Shown here: in pieces, positions 10,568-20,071 of the stretch
Layout of the letters: each line of letters begins with the position of its first letter
How positions within the stretch are numbered: position 1 is the stretch's first letter
Program-made: the position numbers and the translations under genes
Notes under the pieces: generated by a model
What the model was told of the DNA's origin: nothing
Seen by the model: only the letters and a program-made list of their open reading frames with translations
Databases searched by the model: none
Assembly (NCBI GenBank): GCA_049999725.1
Contig: JBNGIS010036459.1
Location: 1-28,995, forward strand
DNA length: 28,995 bases
Reading direction: 5' to 3'
Source of the DNA: Haplomitrium mnioides
Lineage: Eukaryota; Marchantiophyta; Haplomitriopsida; Calobryales

Positions 10568-10572
10568 TATGT
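10568..10572. repeat. Target-site duplication of gypsy-1 (right copy, TATGT)
   Basis: The right-hand partner of 3203-3207; it follows ...GGCTGACA directly. Collapsing the two copies restores a continuous copia-A LTR. Confidence 0.85.
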
Positions 10573-10636
10573 GTTAATCCTAGATTAAAGTGTAATTATA
10601 GATTAGCCTATTTATCTTACTCCATCTATCGTAACA
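10573..10636 (-). repeat. Copia-A left LTR, second part
   Basis: Continuation of the LTR interrupted at 3207. Its reverse complement aligns with 10660-10715 of the right LTR (shared TAAATAG, CTAATCTA and ATTAAC blocks). The right edge is GTAACA at 10636, giving a TGTT...AACA-type terminus. Confidence 0.7.
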
Positions 10637-10646
10637 AATTGATGAC

Positions 10647-10918
10647 TATTATAATGTATAGAGAAAGATAAATAGCCTAATCTACAATAAGACTTTGATC
10701 TATGATTAACACTTATAATTAGGATCGTATTTTAACTTAATCCTAACCTAAATCCTAGGATACATAACTATATGTATATTTGTATCATATGTGGATGATT
10801 ATTGAGGTGGAGATAATACATGCTTGAAGAAGAGGAGAGGAGAATAGATCCATCACACTTTGTATCTGAGCTATGAGCCTTACATTTGTTGAGTGCATCG
10901 TTTACTTGCATCACAACA
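10647..10918 (+). repeat. Copia-A right LTR (272 bp)
   Basis: A plus-strand LTR ending CATCACAACA at 10918, directly followed by primer-site-like bases. Its start (TATTATAATG) aligns with the TGTTACGATA start of the left copy, so the terminal TG appears mutated to TA. Only ten bases (10637-10646) separate it from the head-to-head left LTR. Confidence 0.7.
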
Positions 10919-10933
10919 GGTTATCAGAACGAG
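10919..10933 (+). other. Primer-binding-site-like sequence of copia-A
   Basis: GGTTATCAGAACGAG immediately follows the LTR end and resembles TGGTATCAGAGC, the site complementary to the 3' end of initiator tRNA-Met used by most plant Ty1/copia elements. It fixes the orientation of this LTR as plus and supports the copia assignment. Confidence 0.6.
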
Positions 10934-11388
10934 TGTCTTATAAATAAATAAATAAATTCCTCATGTCTCTTGCTTCATCCTTCTTCAATAAAATCTAAAA
11001 ACAGATTTCTCTTATCTTATTTGTAGAAATCAGATTTTAAAAATCATCCTCCTCCTTCTAAATCTACATAGATGTTTACTTTTCTTCATGTATAAATTTT
11101 ATATTATATAATAATTATTTTTATTCAAGAAAAAGTGAACAACGTTGAAGAAGGCAGCGAGTGTTGACGTTGGAGAAAAATTGAGTAAGAATTGAAGGTG
11201 TGCTTGAAGCGAAATCAAACAGGTTTTTTGTTGAAGAAGAATCGAAGGAGAGAGGAGGTCACAAATTTGATTTTGTGACATTTTTTTTGTGATTGTTGGC
11301 TATTTTTGATTTCTGACTTTAGGCTGGCTCACAAATTGATTATCGATCCATTGCAATTCTGATTTATGAGAATCGAAAGTATGGTTTG
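10934..11388 (+). repeat. Copia-A right arm: leader region, then unassigned sequence
   Basis: From 10934 to about 11150 this is the inverted copy of about 2765-2983. The remainder to 11388 (purine-rich GAAGAAGAATCGAAGGAGAG, then AT-rich) has no ORF or motif that I recognise and no confident partner in the left arm. Copia-B begins on its right. Confidence 0.55.
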
Positions 11389-11686
11389 TGTTACAAAAAT
11401 TAAAGAGAGAGTAATATGGAGCCAATATACCAGTGCTAGCAGCACTCTATTAACAACTACATCAAGCGTACAGCGGGGAGGAGCAAGGGAGATCCTCAAC
11501 AAGAATGTGGAAGCATAGAATGAAAGGGAAATAGCCCCCTCTCTCCCTTATATACACAAATACCTAGGCTCATTCGAATTAAGGCTGGCACTACAAGACA
11601 AAACAAAAGTCAACACTAGAAGAAAAATTATAATAAGACAAAAAAAGGATTGGAAAAAATACTATTTTGTCTTATCTAAAATTAGA
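11389..11686 (-). repeat. Copia-B 3' LTR (edges approximate)
   Basis: The region after the RNase H stop (minus TAG at 11689-11687) holds a promoter-like TATATAAG and short termini TGTTAC (11389) and GTCAACA (11615) that could bound a 227-bp LTR. Alternatively the LTR begins right after the stop at 11686, preceded by purine-rich CAAGGATAG as a polypurine tract. The second LTR is not in the window, so the edges cannot be fixed. Confidence 0.5.
11547..11554 (-). promoter_or_regulatory. TATA box of the copia-B LTR
   Basis: The minus strand reads GTATATAAGGGAGAGAGG, a TATATAAG box followed by a purine-rich start-site region. It lies in mid-LTR, as expected at a U3/R boundary. Confidence 0.55.
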
Positions 11687-12462
11687 CTATCCTTGTCTAA
11701 ATTCACTAGATAACTTAACAAAGCTCGAATTCTCAAAACTTCTCCTCGAGCTCAACGCATGTACACCAAGTTGTCCTCTGAACTTCTGTAACTTTTCAGC
11801 CCCCAATGATTTTGTAAGAATATCAGCCACCTGATCCTCAGTGCTGATATACCTCAGATCCACCATCCTTGCTAACTCCTTCTCTCTCGGAAAATGATAA
11901 TTCACCTCAATATGTTTTGAGCGTGCATGGAAGACAGGATTGTTTGGCAGTTGAATACTACTGATGTTATCACATTAAACATCAACATGGTGAATCACAC
12001 TCACTCCAAGATCATGTAACAATTTTAGTAACCATGCCACTTCACAAGTAGCCATCGCTGCACCTTTGTACTTTGCCTCTATGCTTGATAATGCAACTGT
12101 TGGTTGCTTCTTGCTGCTCCAAGCTATCCCAACGCTACCTGAAAAAAAAACACATACCCACTTGTTGATCTTCTGTCACTTGAGCTTCCAGCCCAATTTG
12201 CATCTGTATATCCAGAAAGTTGACAGTCCCTGACACTCTCATAAAATAACCCATACTGAGCTGTAGACTTTACATATCAAAGAATGCGACGCACTACATC
12301 TAGGTGTGGCTTCCGTGGACTTTGCATAAATTGGCTTACCAAGCCCATTGCATAACTCAATTCTGGTCTTGTGATGGTTATATAGATCAAACTCCCTACC
12401 ATCTTTCGATATTGTGTGGGATCTTCAATCTTCTCTCCTTCGTGATCACTCATCTTAGAGTT
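11687..12462 (-). pseudogene. Copia-B RNase H (broken)
   Basis: The minus strand encodes YRKMVGSLIYIT and LSYAMGLVSQFM just after RT, then GYTDANWAGSSSDRRSTSGYVF near 12200 (usually TDADWAG, so one Asp is Asn), and the C-terminal VADILTKSLGAEKLQKFR block (11905-11687). Several stops and a shift near 12140 break the frame. The domain ends with a TAG at 11687, directly against the LTR region. Confidence 0.85.
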
Positions 12463-13422
12463 CTAATCCAAAGGTGTTGCAATTGGCTTGCAACCTGTCA
12501 TCCCATACTTGGCTAGCATTTCCAAAGCATACTGCCTTTGTACCATTGAGATGCATTTCTCCTCATTAATGACCTCAATGCCAAGAAAATATCTTATCTC
12601 TTCAAGATCTTTCATCTCAAATTTATGATGCAGTAACAGCTTCACCTCTGTTATGTCTTGCATGCTATCTTGAGTCATTATAAGATCATCCACATAAATG
12701 AGTATCAGCATCGTACCTTTCTCTGTTCTTCTTATGTACATCGAATAGTCTGCATCAGAAACCTTGAACCCCACTGTCATAAGATATTCTCTTATCTTGG
12801 TAGACCATGCTTTAGGCATTTGCTTTAATCCATACAAAGCCTTCTTCAGCTTGCATACTTGCCTTGGATTCTCCAAATTGACAAATCCTTGTGGCTCTCA
12901 TATAGACCTCTTCTTCCAATTCTCCATGCAAAAATGCATTCTTTACATCCATTTGATGTAATGACCATTACTTTACTGCAACCAATGCAATGACTGCTCT
13001 CACTGTTGCCATCATGGCCACAGGACTTAATGTCTCCTCATAATCTATACCTTGGGTTTGTGCATAACCTTTGGCCACTAATCACGCCTTGAATCTCCTT
13101 ATTCTGCCATCTTCAAGTCTCTTAAGCTTTAAGACCCACTTGCATCGAATAGTTTTTTTCCTGTAGGTAAAGAACTCAACTCCCATGTTTGGTTCTTATG
13201 AAGAGCTTGCATCTCTTCTATCATAGCAGATTCCCACCTTTCATCTCCAACAACTTCATCAAAGGTCACAGGTTCTTTATTTGTAACAACCTGCACCATA
13301 TATGCATGATGTAATGCACATAATCCTAAGATTCCTAATCTCTCAATAGGGTACTTCACCCTTTCACTTCTGCGCACTTGTTGTTCACTATGTCTTTGAA
13401 TTGGTGTAGAAACACCCAGTTC
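12463..13422 (-). pseudogene. Copia-B reverse transcriptase (broken)
   Basis: The RT begins with EPVTFDEVVGDERWESAMIEE and NQTWELSSLPTGKK (13377-13129). After frame changes it continues with [13 protein letters not shown], the first catalytic Asp block, near 12940. The 137-codon open frame 12876-12463 has the [16 protein letters not shown] block and an intact LILIYVDDL active site at residues 57-65. The domain is full length but split by at least one frameshift and stops between 13129 and 12876. Confidence 0.9.
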
Positions 13423-13647
13423 TTACTCCAAACTCTCTTGCTTGATGTTGTTGCCTCTCCTATCAGAGTTTTCAATTGTTAATCTTGTTCCACTTGCACT
13501 TGTTAAAGCTTGTAGCTCCAGATTCCTGCGCAACCTATCTTGCCATGGAATGTTGTTGTTGTTGCTTCCACTTTGTGGACTGTTCAACCCTTGTGGTTGT
13601 TTACTGTCTTCTGTCACAACTTGCTTCCCTTTTGAATCCTCTATAAC
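13423..13647 (-). pseudogene. Copia-B integrase-RT connection, downstream of the gypsy-2 insertion
   Basis: The minus frame entering at 13647 reads EDSKGKQVVTEDSKQ, then a Gln/Asn-rich low-complexity stretch (SPQSGSNNNN), typical of the poorly conserved linker before copia RT. It is the continuation of the frame that ends at 26345. Removing gypsy-2 and one ATAAC copy restores an in-frame join. Confidence 0.75.
13643..13647. repeat. Target-site duplication of gypsy-2 (left copy, ATAAC)
   Basis: ATAAC directly precedes TGTCACTCCC; the same five bases follow the other LTR edge at 26340-26344. Confidence 0.9.
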
Positions 13648-15149
13648 TGTCACTCCCCTCTTTCAAGCCTTAACCTTCACAGGTGCTACTTGGAAGGCAA
13701 GGGAGGACGAAAACAGGGGAATAAGGTTCTTTCGTGAGATGGCCCCTATCTAGTTATCACTTTGGGGCTTTAAGGAATCCCTCTTTGTCTTACAAGCCCT
13801 TACTCACCTCAACATTCACCTCAACAGTCCAACTGCTCATCCACACACACACCAATACTTTTGTGGTAATATGCAATATAATTCAGAGGTCTCAAATCTG
13901 AACCTAACTAATTTGTATACACTTCAGGAGCAGAATGCAATGACCCCAAAGTTATAGAACTTTGTCAAGGGGCCTGGCTCCTCCTTCACAGGGCTATCCT
14001 AGGGTATGAACAACTGGTATATGTATTATCCTAGTCTTAATTGTTTCTTACACAATATAACAAAATTCAAATCTAACTAACACACTCATAGACAATGACA
14101 AACATTCACACTCATTGCACTTCACCAAAATCAGAGGCCTCATAAGACCACTGGGATTAATCTCCCCAGCAGACTCCTCCTTTCCTCCTCAACTTACCAC
14201 ATCAATCTTCCTTTCCTCTCCCACGCACACACCCTTCTTCTAGATAGTTCTTCAACTTCCCTCATGAGAAGCCCATGATTTACTTCCTTAGGCTCGGAAG
14301 AGGATTTCTTTCACTTCTACCTTCGGAAGATAGTCCTCCTGACTGCTTGTAGCTCACTCCACCTCTAAGCCTTGAATAGGTCTTCTCTGTAGTGCGTAGG
14401 CACTAATACAGCTACCCTTTTCTCAACTTGACTTGAAAGTTTACACCTGAACACACTCTTAGCACTATGGGTTGATGCTCCCGCACAAAGGATGTAGAGA
14501 CGATCCCAAGATCCTACTTGGCAACCTCTCTTGAATTCTCAACAAATAAGATCCCCTTTAAATCTCCCTTATCGATTCACCTCCGCTACAGGTCCACCTG
14601 TAGGGATGAGTTCACCTGGATCATCCGAGCCCTTAGATCTCCTTGCCCATCAATTCTCGCCGCCCTTGTAGTCCACCTCCACCTATGCCAGCCCTCTGAA
14701 CGAGTACACTCACCTCACATTAGTTCTCACTGGAATCCTTTCTACCTAACCTCATTGCCTCTTCCTATCCCAAGATTGCTTGTGCGTCTCTAGTTTGCTT
14801 GCACATCAACTCGCTCAAATTCAAAGCTCGTCAATGTATACCCCTCAAGCTTCCGCCCTTGCGAATTCTTCCTGTTTGAAAAAGGTAGTTATTCTCGTTA
14901 GGCTCGGATCCAGACTTGGCGACACCTATCCTGTGTATTCGCAGAATGCTTCTTAGTACAACGGTCATACGAGGTCGAGTTTGAAGAATCTCATGGACTA
15001 AGATTCTGAAGATTCTCACAGATCTAAGTCCCAAGGATCTCGTTGGCTTGGGTCTGAAGGAATCTCGCTGATTTGAAACCGAATATTCCCGCAGATCCGA
15101 GTCCACAGAACCCAGCGCAACCTAGAGCGCGTTGTTGACTTTTCCTCCA

Positions 15150-15760
15150 TTGTTGTTGTCCGAGGCCATATTCAACATGGAAGTTGGACAGACGCATTGA
15201 CCTTGTTTCGTAGTTGACCATGGATCCCAATCTGAAGAATCCAATGGACAGAGAAGTCTGAAGGATCCCTCGGACTCCTTAAAAGTGCCACGTTTACAAG
15301 GCTGACTTTCTTCCGTGGCCACCATACGACGCCATTTTCAACAGGGAAGGTGGACTGCCACGTTAACCTTCGTATGTCGTTTACTTCTCTCTGATCCGAA
15401 GGATCCAATGGGCTCTTCCAAAGCGCCATGTTTCCAAGGCCATACCGTCTGATGTTGTTTTCAATAGGAAAGGTGGACCGCCACGATGACCTTCGTCCGT
15501 GGTTGACTTTTCTCTGACCCGAAGGATCCAATGGGCTCCTCCAAAGCGCCACGTATCCGAGGCCGCAACGTTTGATGCCATTTTCAATAGGGAAGCTGGA
15601 CTGCCGCACTGACCTTTGTCTGTGGTTGACTTCTCTATGACCGGAAGGATCCAACGGGCTCCTCCAAAGTGCCATGTATCCAAGGCCGTGCCTTCCGATG
15701 TCGTTTTCAACAAGGGAGGTAGACTGCCGTGTTGACCTTGTTTCGAAGAATCCAATGGGC
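15150..15760 (-). repeat. 123-bp tandem array in the gypsy-2 3' LTR U3
   Basis: The marker GGATCCAA recurs at 15401, 15524 and 15647, exactly 123 bp apart, with degraded units on either side (about five in all). Each unit contains a TTTTCAA...GGAAGGTGGAC block, a GGTTGAC or related core, GGATCCAAYGGGCTCC and GCCACGT or GCCATGT. Since 123 is 3 x 41, a minus frame stays open across the array (15768-15172, 198 codons) and repeats a 41-residue unit containing WRSPLDPSG. Confidence 0.85.
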
Positions 15761-15914
15761 TTCTCCAAAGAGCCACATGTCTGTTGAATCTTCTAGACAC
15801 TTGTGAGGATGCCATGTTTTCGAGGAAGCGTCGTCCGACGCCGTTTTCAACGGGGAAGGTTGACCGCCGCAGTGACCTTTGGTTCCAAAGAAGACCGCGG
15901 ACACCCCCACGTTG

Positions 15915-16224
15915 GCTACGTTTCTGCAAAGCCCCACCGATCTCCTGCATCTGCCACATCTTCGCTGAAGCCCTCAGACACTCTTGAGGATGCCACGTTT
16001 CCGAAAAGACTCACAGACACCCTAGACCCGCCATGTCTTTGTTAAGGCCCACAGACACCCTACACCCACCACAGCTCCGCTGAATCTCTTTGGACACTCT
16101 TGAAGACGTCACGTTTCCGTTAAATCTCCCATAGCCCACCAAAGACGTCATGCTTCCGCAAAGGCTTGCAGACACTCTTGCATCTGCCACATTTCTGCAA
16201 GGGCTCGCAGATACTGAAGGAAGG
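15915..16224 (-). repeat. 38-40-bp tandem array in the gypsy-2 3' LTR U3
   Basis: Units start with GCCACG/GTCACG-like cores at 15915, 15953, 15992, 16030, 16068, 16108, 16147 and 16186. The pattern is core, then TTTCCG, then a purine run, then CAGACACTCTTG. About eight units are visible. Related half-units are mixed into the 123-bp array to the left, near 15768-15830. Confidence 0.8.
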
Positions 16225-16820
16225 GGTCGTGGACCCCAATAGAACCCGTTAATGTCTGAGGGATCGGAGCATCCCTCGATCCTCAGCGTAGTTGCTGCTT
16301 ACGAAGGCTATGGCCTCACCCCCTTTTCTCTTCCTGATCTCTACTTCTGGTGCGCGGCATTTGGAAGCTTGCGTTGCAACCTTTCATTGTCTGCGGTCTC
16401 CCTCCCACGTTGGCGCTCTTTAATCTCCGCCCCACATCTTAGATCCTCCTCCTCTGGTCGTCGCTTCTTCCTCACTTCTGAGGTTGCCCTCCCCTTCTTC
16501 TCTTGGCTACTTGCCTCTGGTGAGCGCTTTGTTCCTCCTTGCTAGGGCCGCGATTCCTACATCCCAATCATACTTAGAGGCTCTCGTCTCCTTCTGTCAA
16601 AATTTAGTGGTGCCCCCCACTCACTAGCTAACACAACTCCCTTCTCTCCTTCTGAAATGATCCTGTTCCACTCCTCAGATCCCGGCAATCCACTCATGCT
16701 CACTGATTGGAGTCAATTTGGTGCTTCCAAGGTACTTTAACACTTACAAGAGATAAATTGTTCCAATGCCACCTCTGATCTCGTGAATTCTTCCTTATTG
16801 CCCCATGTCACTAACAAACA

Positions 16821-16833
16821 TAACTCCCCCTTC
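16821..16833 (-). other. Gypsy-2 polypurine tract
   Basis: The minus strand reads GAAGGGGGAGTTA immediately before the TGTTTGTTAG start of the 3' LTR, the expected plus-strand DNA primer. It fixes the LTR edge at 16820. Confidence 0.88.
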
Positions 16834-17059
16834 AAGTGTGAAGCGACGTTGCGAACAGTTTTCCCCATACATCAATTTCGCTAGTTTCCTCCTCCGCAGT
16901 GGTCACTGCCTAGCTAATCCAAAGTTACTGAATTGCAATTCCACAACACCCACACACCCAACATACTCACCCACCCAACACACTTGACACACTCACCATA
17001 CTCACACACACCCTCACACCTGCTGACATGGAATCTCTGATTGGATCACTCTCGGTTCC
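16834..17059. other. Noncoding spacer with a CA/CCA-rich tract
   Basis: Between the polypurine tract and the pol tail. From 16941 to about 17021 it is a simple-sequence run of CACACC, CACCCA and CACACA with occasional CATACT. No open frame with recognisable motifs. Confidence 0.6.
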
Positions 17060-18260
17060 CCTCCTTCCTCCTCTTGGTTTACATACCTCTTGAGACGGTC
17101 GAAACGCACTCGATTGGCAACTTGTGACCCTCCAACATCTCCAATACTGCTCACCTATTTTGATGCAATTTTTTCAACAAAAAGGAGCCCATCCATCTAG
17201 TGTGTAACTTCCTTGGGAAGTGTACAAACCTGCTGTCATACAAAAGCACCAGGTTCCCCTTCTAGAGGTGGGTGGGTTTCAGACCCTTATCGTGTTGTTG
17301 CTTCCACAATTGATGTTGGTGCTCCAACTTTCCCTAAGCTTGCTCTTTGGCTTCCTCCAAGCTCTCCAGCTGATATAATCTCTCCCTCTTGCTCCAATCC
17401 TCTACCATCCTCTCCTCCTCTAGTAGTTGTTTGGTGGGTATCTCATACTCTACTAACACTAGAGCGTGTTGTCCAAAGACCAAGAAATAGGGGCAGTGGC
17501 CCGGTGTGGTCTTGTAAGCTAGATTATATGCATGGGTTGCAGTTAGCAGCTTGAGATCCCAATCTGTCTTGTTGGCTACCACTGTCTTATTGAGGATCTT
17601 ACCCATGATCCCGTTTGCCCTTTTTGTAAGCCCATTAGCCTTAGGATGATAGGTTGTGGTGCGGCGATGTTTGACCAAGTATCTGGTAGTCAGGTACTTG
17701 ATTACCTGGTTGATGAAATATGTACCTTGATCGCTCACTTGCTCTAGCGGGGGCCCAAACCTATAGAACATTTGTTCATATAGGAAGGAAAACACCATCT
17801 TGGCATCATCCTTATGAGTGGCTCTGGCTTCCACCCACTTCGTTGCATAATCCGTAGCCAGCAAGATGTATCCGTTGCTTCTGCGGGTGGAGGGTGCTGT
17901 CGAGCCGATGAAATCAATTCCCCACTTTTCAAAAGGTGCCAAGGGAATAATCGTGACCAAGGGATGATGGTGATTAGCTTCTTGCCTCTCCATCCTCTGG
18001 GATGCATTGCACTTCTTCACCCAGAAGTGTACATCTTTGTGCAGAGTGGGCCACGAGTACCCTGCATCCAAAATCTTCGTGATGGTGGCATCCACTGCAA
18101 AATGGCCCCCAACCTCCTCTCCGTGCAAGGCCCACATTACCACTGTAGATTGATCCTGCTCTAGCCATCGCCTGATCATCCCCTCTTACCCTCTCTTGTG
18201 CAACACTCCCCTGATCAACAAGTATGGCTTCAAATTTCTGAGGAACACGGTAGCTTCCTC
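17060..18260 (-). pseudogene. Gypsy-2 integrase and C-terminal tail (catalytic Glu replaced)
   Basis: A 281-codon open frame (18179-17334) covers most of integrase. The zinc-binding region has ALHGEEVGGHF and KKCNASQRM, with the second Cys replaced by Ser. The core has WGIDFIG (Asp 1), VSDQGTYF (Asp 2) and NGLTKRANGIM, where the glutamate of the D,D-E triad is Lys; gypsy-1 keeps Glu there. AYNLAYKTTPGHCPYFLVFG follows. The tail (about 17210-17060) reads FPRKLHTRWMGSFLL and ends in stops. Upstream residues up to about 18260 run in from RNase H. Confidence 0.9.
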
Positions 18261-18941
18261 TCTGATGTTGCCTTTCCAAATTTGAGTTGCAATGAGGAAT
18301 TCTGTTATAGCACCATAGTTTGTGGCCCTTCTAGCTTTCACTTGGAACAGGTCTTCATCCGGAAATGCATCGTTCACCTCCTCCTCATTACTTGGCCCAA
18401 CAATTCTGGAGAAGAAGTCGGCATTGTTGTGCTTCCTCCTTGGTTTGATCCTCACTTCAAAGTCAAAATCTTGCAGAAGAAGCACCCACCTCGTAATCCT
18501 ACCGGTCACATTCGGTTTATTTACCATGTATTTGAGAGCATTGTGATCGGTGTGGAAGATCACTTTGTAATGCAACAAGTAGTGCTTGAATTTCTTCAAG
18601 GCATAAATGATTCCTAAGGCTTCCCAATTAGTAGCAGAGTAATTTTTCTTTGCTGGAGCCAATAGCTTGCTCACAAAATAAATTGAATGATCCCTGCTCT
18701 TCTCATCCATCTGGCTCAACACTGCCCTAATGCAGAAGCCGGACACATCAATCATCACGTGAAAATCTGTCCCCCAGTTGGGAGGCACTTGAATAGGCTC
18801 ACTCATTAATCGCCTCTTCAATTCCATGAAGCTCGCAAACCTCTCGAGGGTGGCTTCAAAGGTGCTGCCCCATGTTGTCATCTGGGTGAGGGGTAGAGCC
18901 ACCGAGGCAAATTGGTCGATAAATCTTCTGTAATGTCCCAC
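18186..18941 (-). pseudogene. Gypsy-2 RNase H with adjoining RT end
   Basis: A 251-codon open frame begins in the RT-RNase H connection (MGHYRRFIDQFASVALPLTQM). RNase H follows: FHVMIDVSGF (Asp), NWEALGIIYALKKFKHY (Glu), FHTDHNALKYM (Asp) and HNNADFFSRI (Asp). All expected acidic residues are present, making this the best preserved domain in the window. It ends just before the integrase zinc region. Confidence 0.9.
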
Positions 18942-19891
18942 TCACCCCAAGAATCCTTGCACCTCCTTCAAGTTGGTTGGGAATGAGACATTTATTCAAA
19001 TAGCAATCTTCTCTTGGTCTACTTCGATGCCCCGACTGGAAATCCCGTGTCTGAGGAGCATCCCCTCCTTCACCCTGAAGAAACATTTGCGTGGGTGCAA
19101 TCTCAGCCCCATCTCTCTGCATCGTTGAAAGGTGAGCCTCACATCCCACTTGTGATATTCCAGCTTCCCATACACCATGAAATAGTTGATGAAGATGTCC
19201 AAGAATTTGCTCAGATAATCATGGAAGATGTTCATCATCATCCTTTGAAAAGTCCCTAGTGCATTGCATAGTTCGAAGGGCATTCTTCGAAAGGCAAACA
19301 CCCCACATTCCGTGGTGAATGCCATTTTCAGCTAATCCTCCTCTCGGATCCAGATCTGATATACCTGGAGTATCCGTCGAGGAAGCTATAAACCTCTTGC
19401 CCTACCACCAAATCTAACACCCCATCCGTATAAGGCAATGGGTATTGGTCCTTTTTCATGGCCTTATTGAGTTTTCAAAAATCCTAACACACTCAAATTT
19501 TCCTTTCACCATCTTGTCCGACCTTCTTGGGCACCACCACCAGCGGGGACAACCATTCACTATTTAGAACTGGGTAGATGAAATCTGCCTCCAACAGCTT
19601 GTCAATTTCCTCCTTCACCAGCAAGGAGAAGCAAGGGTTCATCTTGTATTGTCGTTGTCTTACCAGGATTGTTGTGGGCTCTAAGTCAATTCGGTGTTCC
19701 CCCAATTCCCTCAAGACGTCATTCAAATCTACGTGACTCCAAGCAAAGGCATCACTGAAGTTACTTAGAAGTTGTATGATAGCTTGCTCCGATTCTTTGG
19801 GCAATTCAGATCCTATGTAGAATGCCCGTCCCTCTTGGACCACCACTTGCTTGTGTTTGGATTCCCTCACTGCCCCCATCTCATTTCTCAA
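18942..19891 (-). pseudogene. Gypsy-2 reverse transcriptase (active-site aspartates replaced)
   Basis: Minus frame 19891-19493 has FAWSHVDLND, ELGEHRIDLEPT and SPLVVVPKKVG. The middle (19490-19330) is broken by stops but shows QYPLPYTDGVLD and FLDGYSRYI. Frame 19325-18996 has FAFRRMPFELCNALGTFQRMMM, then the loop FINYFMVYGK, where both catalytic aspartates of the usual F-(V/I)-D-D-F are replaced (Asn and Tyr). An RT with this loop should be inactive. Confidence 0.9.
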
Positions 19892-20071
19892 TTACGCCCC
19901 TTCCTTCTGCATCAGGGTCGCCAATCGCAACCCCCCTTCCACTTGGGGAGACTCTTCGGACTTCTTTGTGTTCGCCCTCTGCATCCAATGAGACACTTCA
20001 GACTCCTCCTCTCTTTTGACTTTAGTGTCCTCATCCCCTGCCAGATCCTCCGTGGCTTCCCTCCGAACGTG
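19892..20071 (-). pseudogene. Gypsy-2 protease-RT linker
   Basis: About 180 bp between the acidic protease tail and the first recognised RT block. Minus-strand stops interrupt it, and the plus-strand frame here (19772-20245) is a shadow with no motifs. It corresponds to 8901-9101 of gypsy-1. Confidence 0.5.

Larger units (their letters stand above)
13648..16820 (-). repeat. Gypsy-2 3' LTR (3173 bp)
   Basis: Begins TGTCACTCCCC and ends CTAACAAACA on the plus strand, next to a polypurine tract. It matches 23122-26339 along its whole length. On the minus strand U3 runs from 16820 toward about 14840 and contains two kinds of tandem array. The TATA position is degraded here (TGTATA at 14836-14841) compared with TATATA in the 5' LTR. 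Long overlapping open frames on both strands are by-products of the arrays. Confidence 0.92.

Noticed and set aside
10572-10918. A 347-bp plus-strand LTR starting TGTTAATCC
   Set aside because: TATGT at 10568-10572 is the gypsy-1 target duplication, and 10573-10636 aligns as the inverted remainder of the left copia-A LTR. The true right LTR starts near 10647.
11440-11456. A second copia primer site (minus TGGTATATTGGCTCC)
   Set aside because: It shares only the first six bases with the initiator tRNA-Met site and lies inside or beside a 3' LTR, where no primer site is expected.
15915-16224. CRISPR-like array in the LTR
   Set aside because: The 38-40-bp units are diverged along their whole length, with no constant repeat and variable spacer split.
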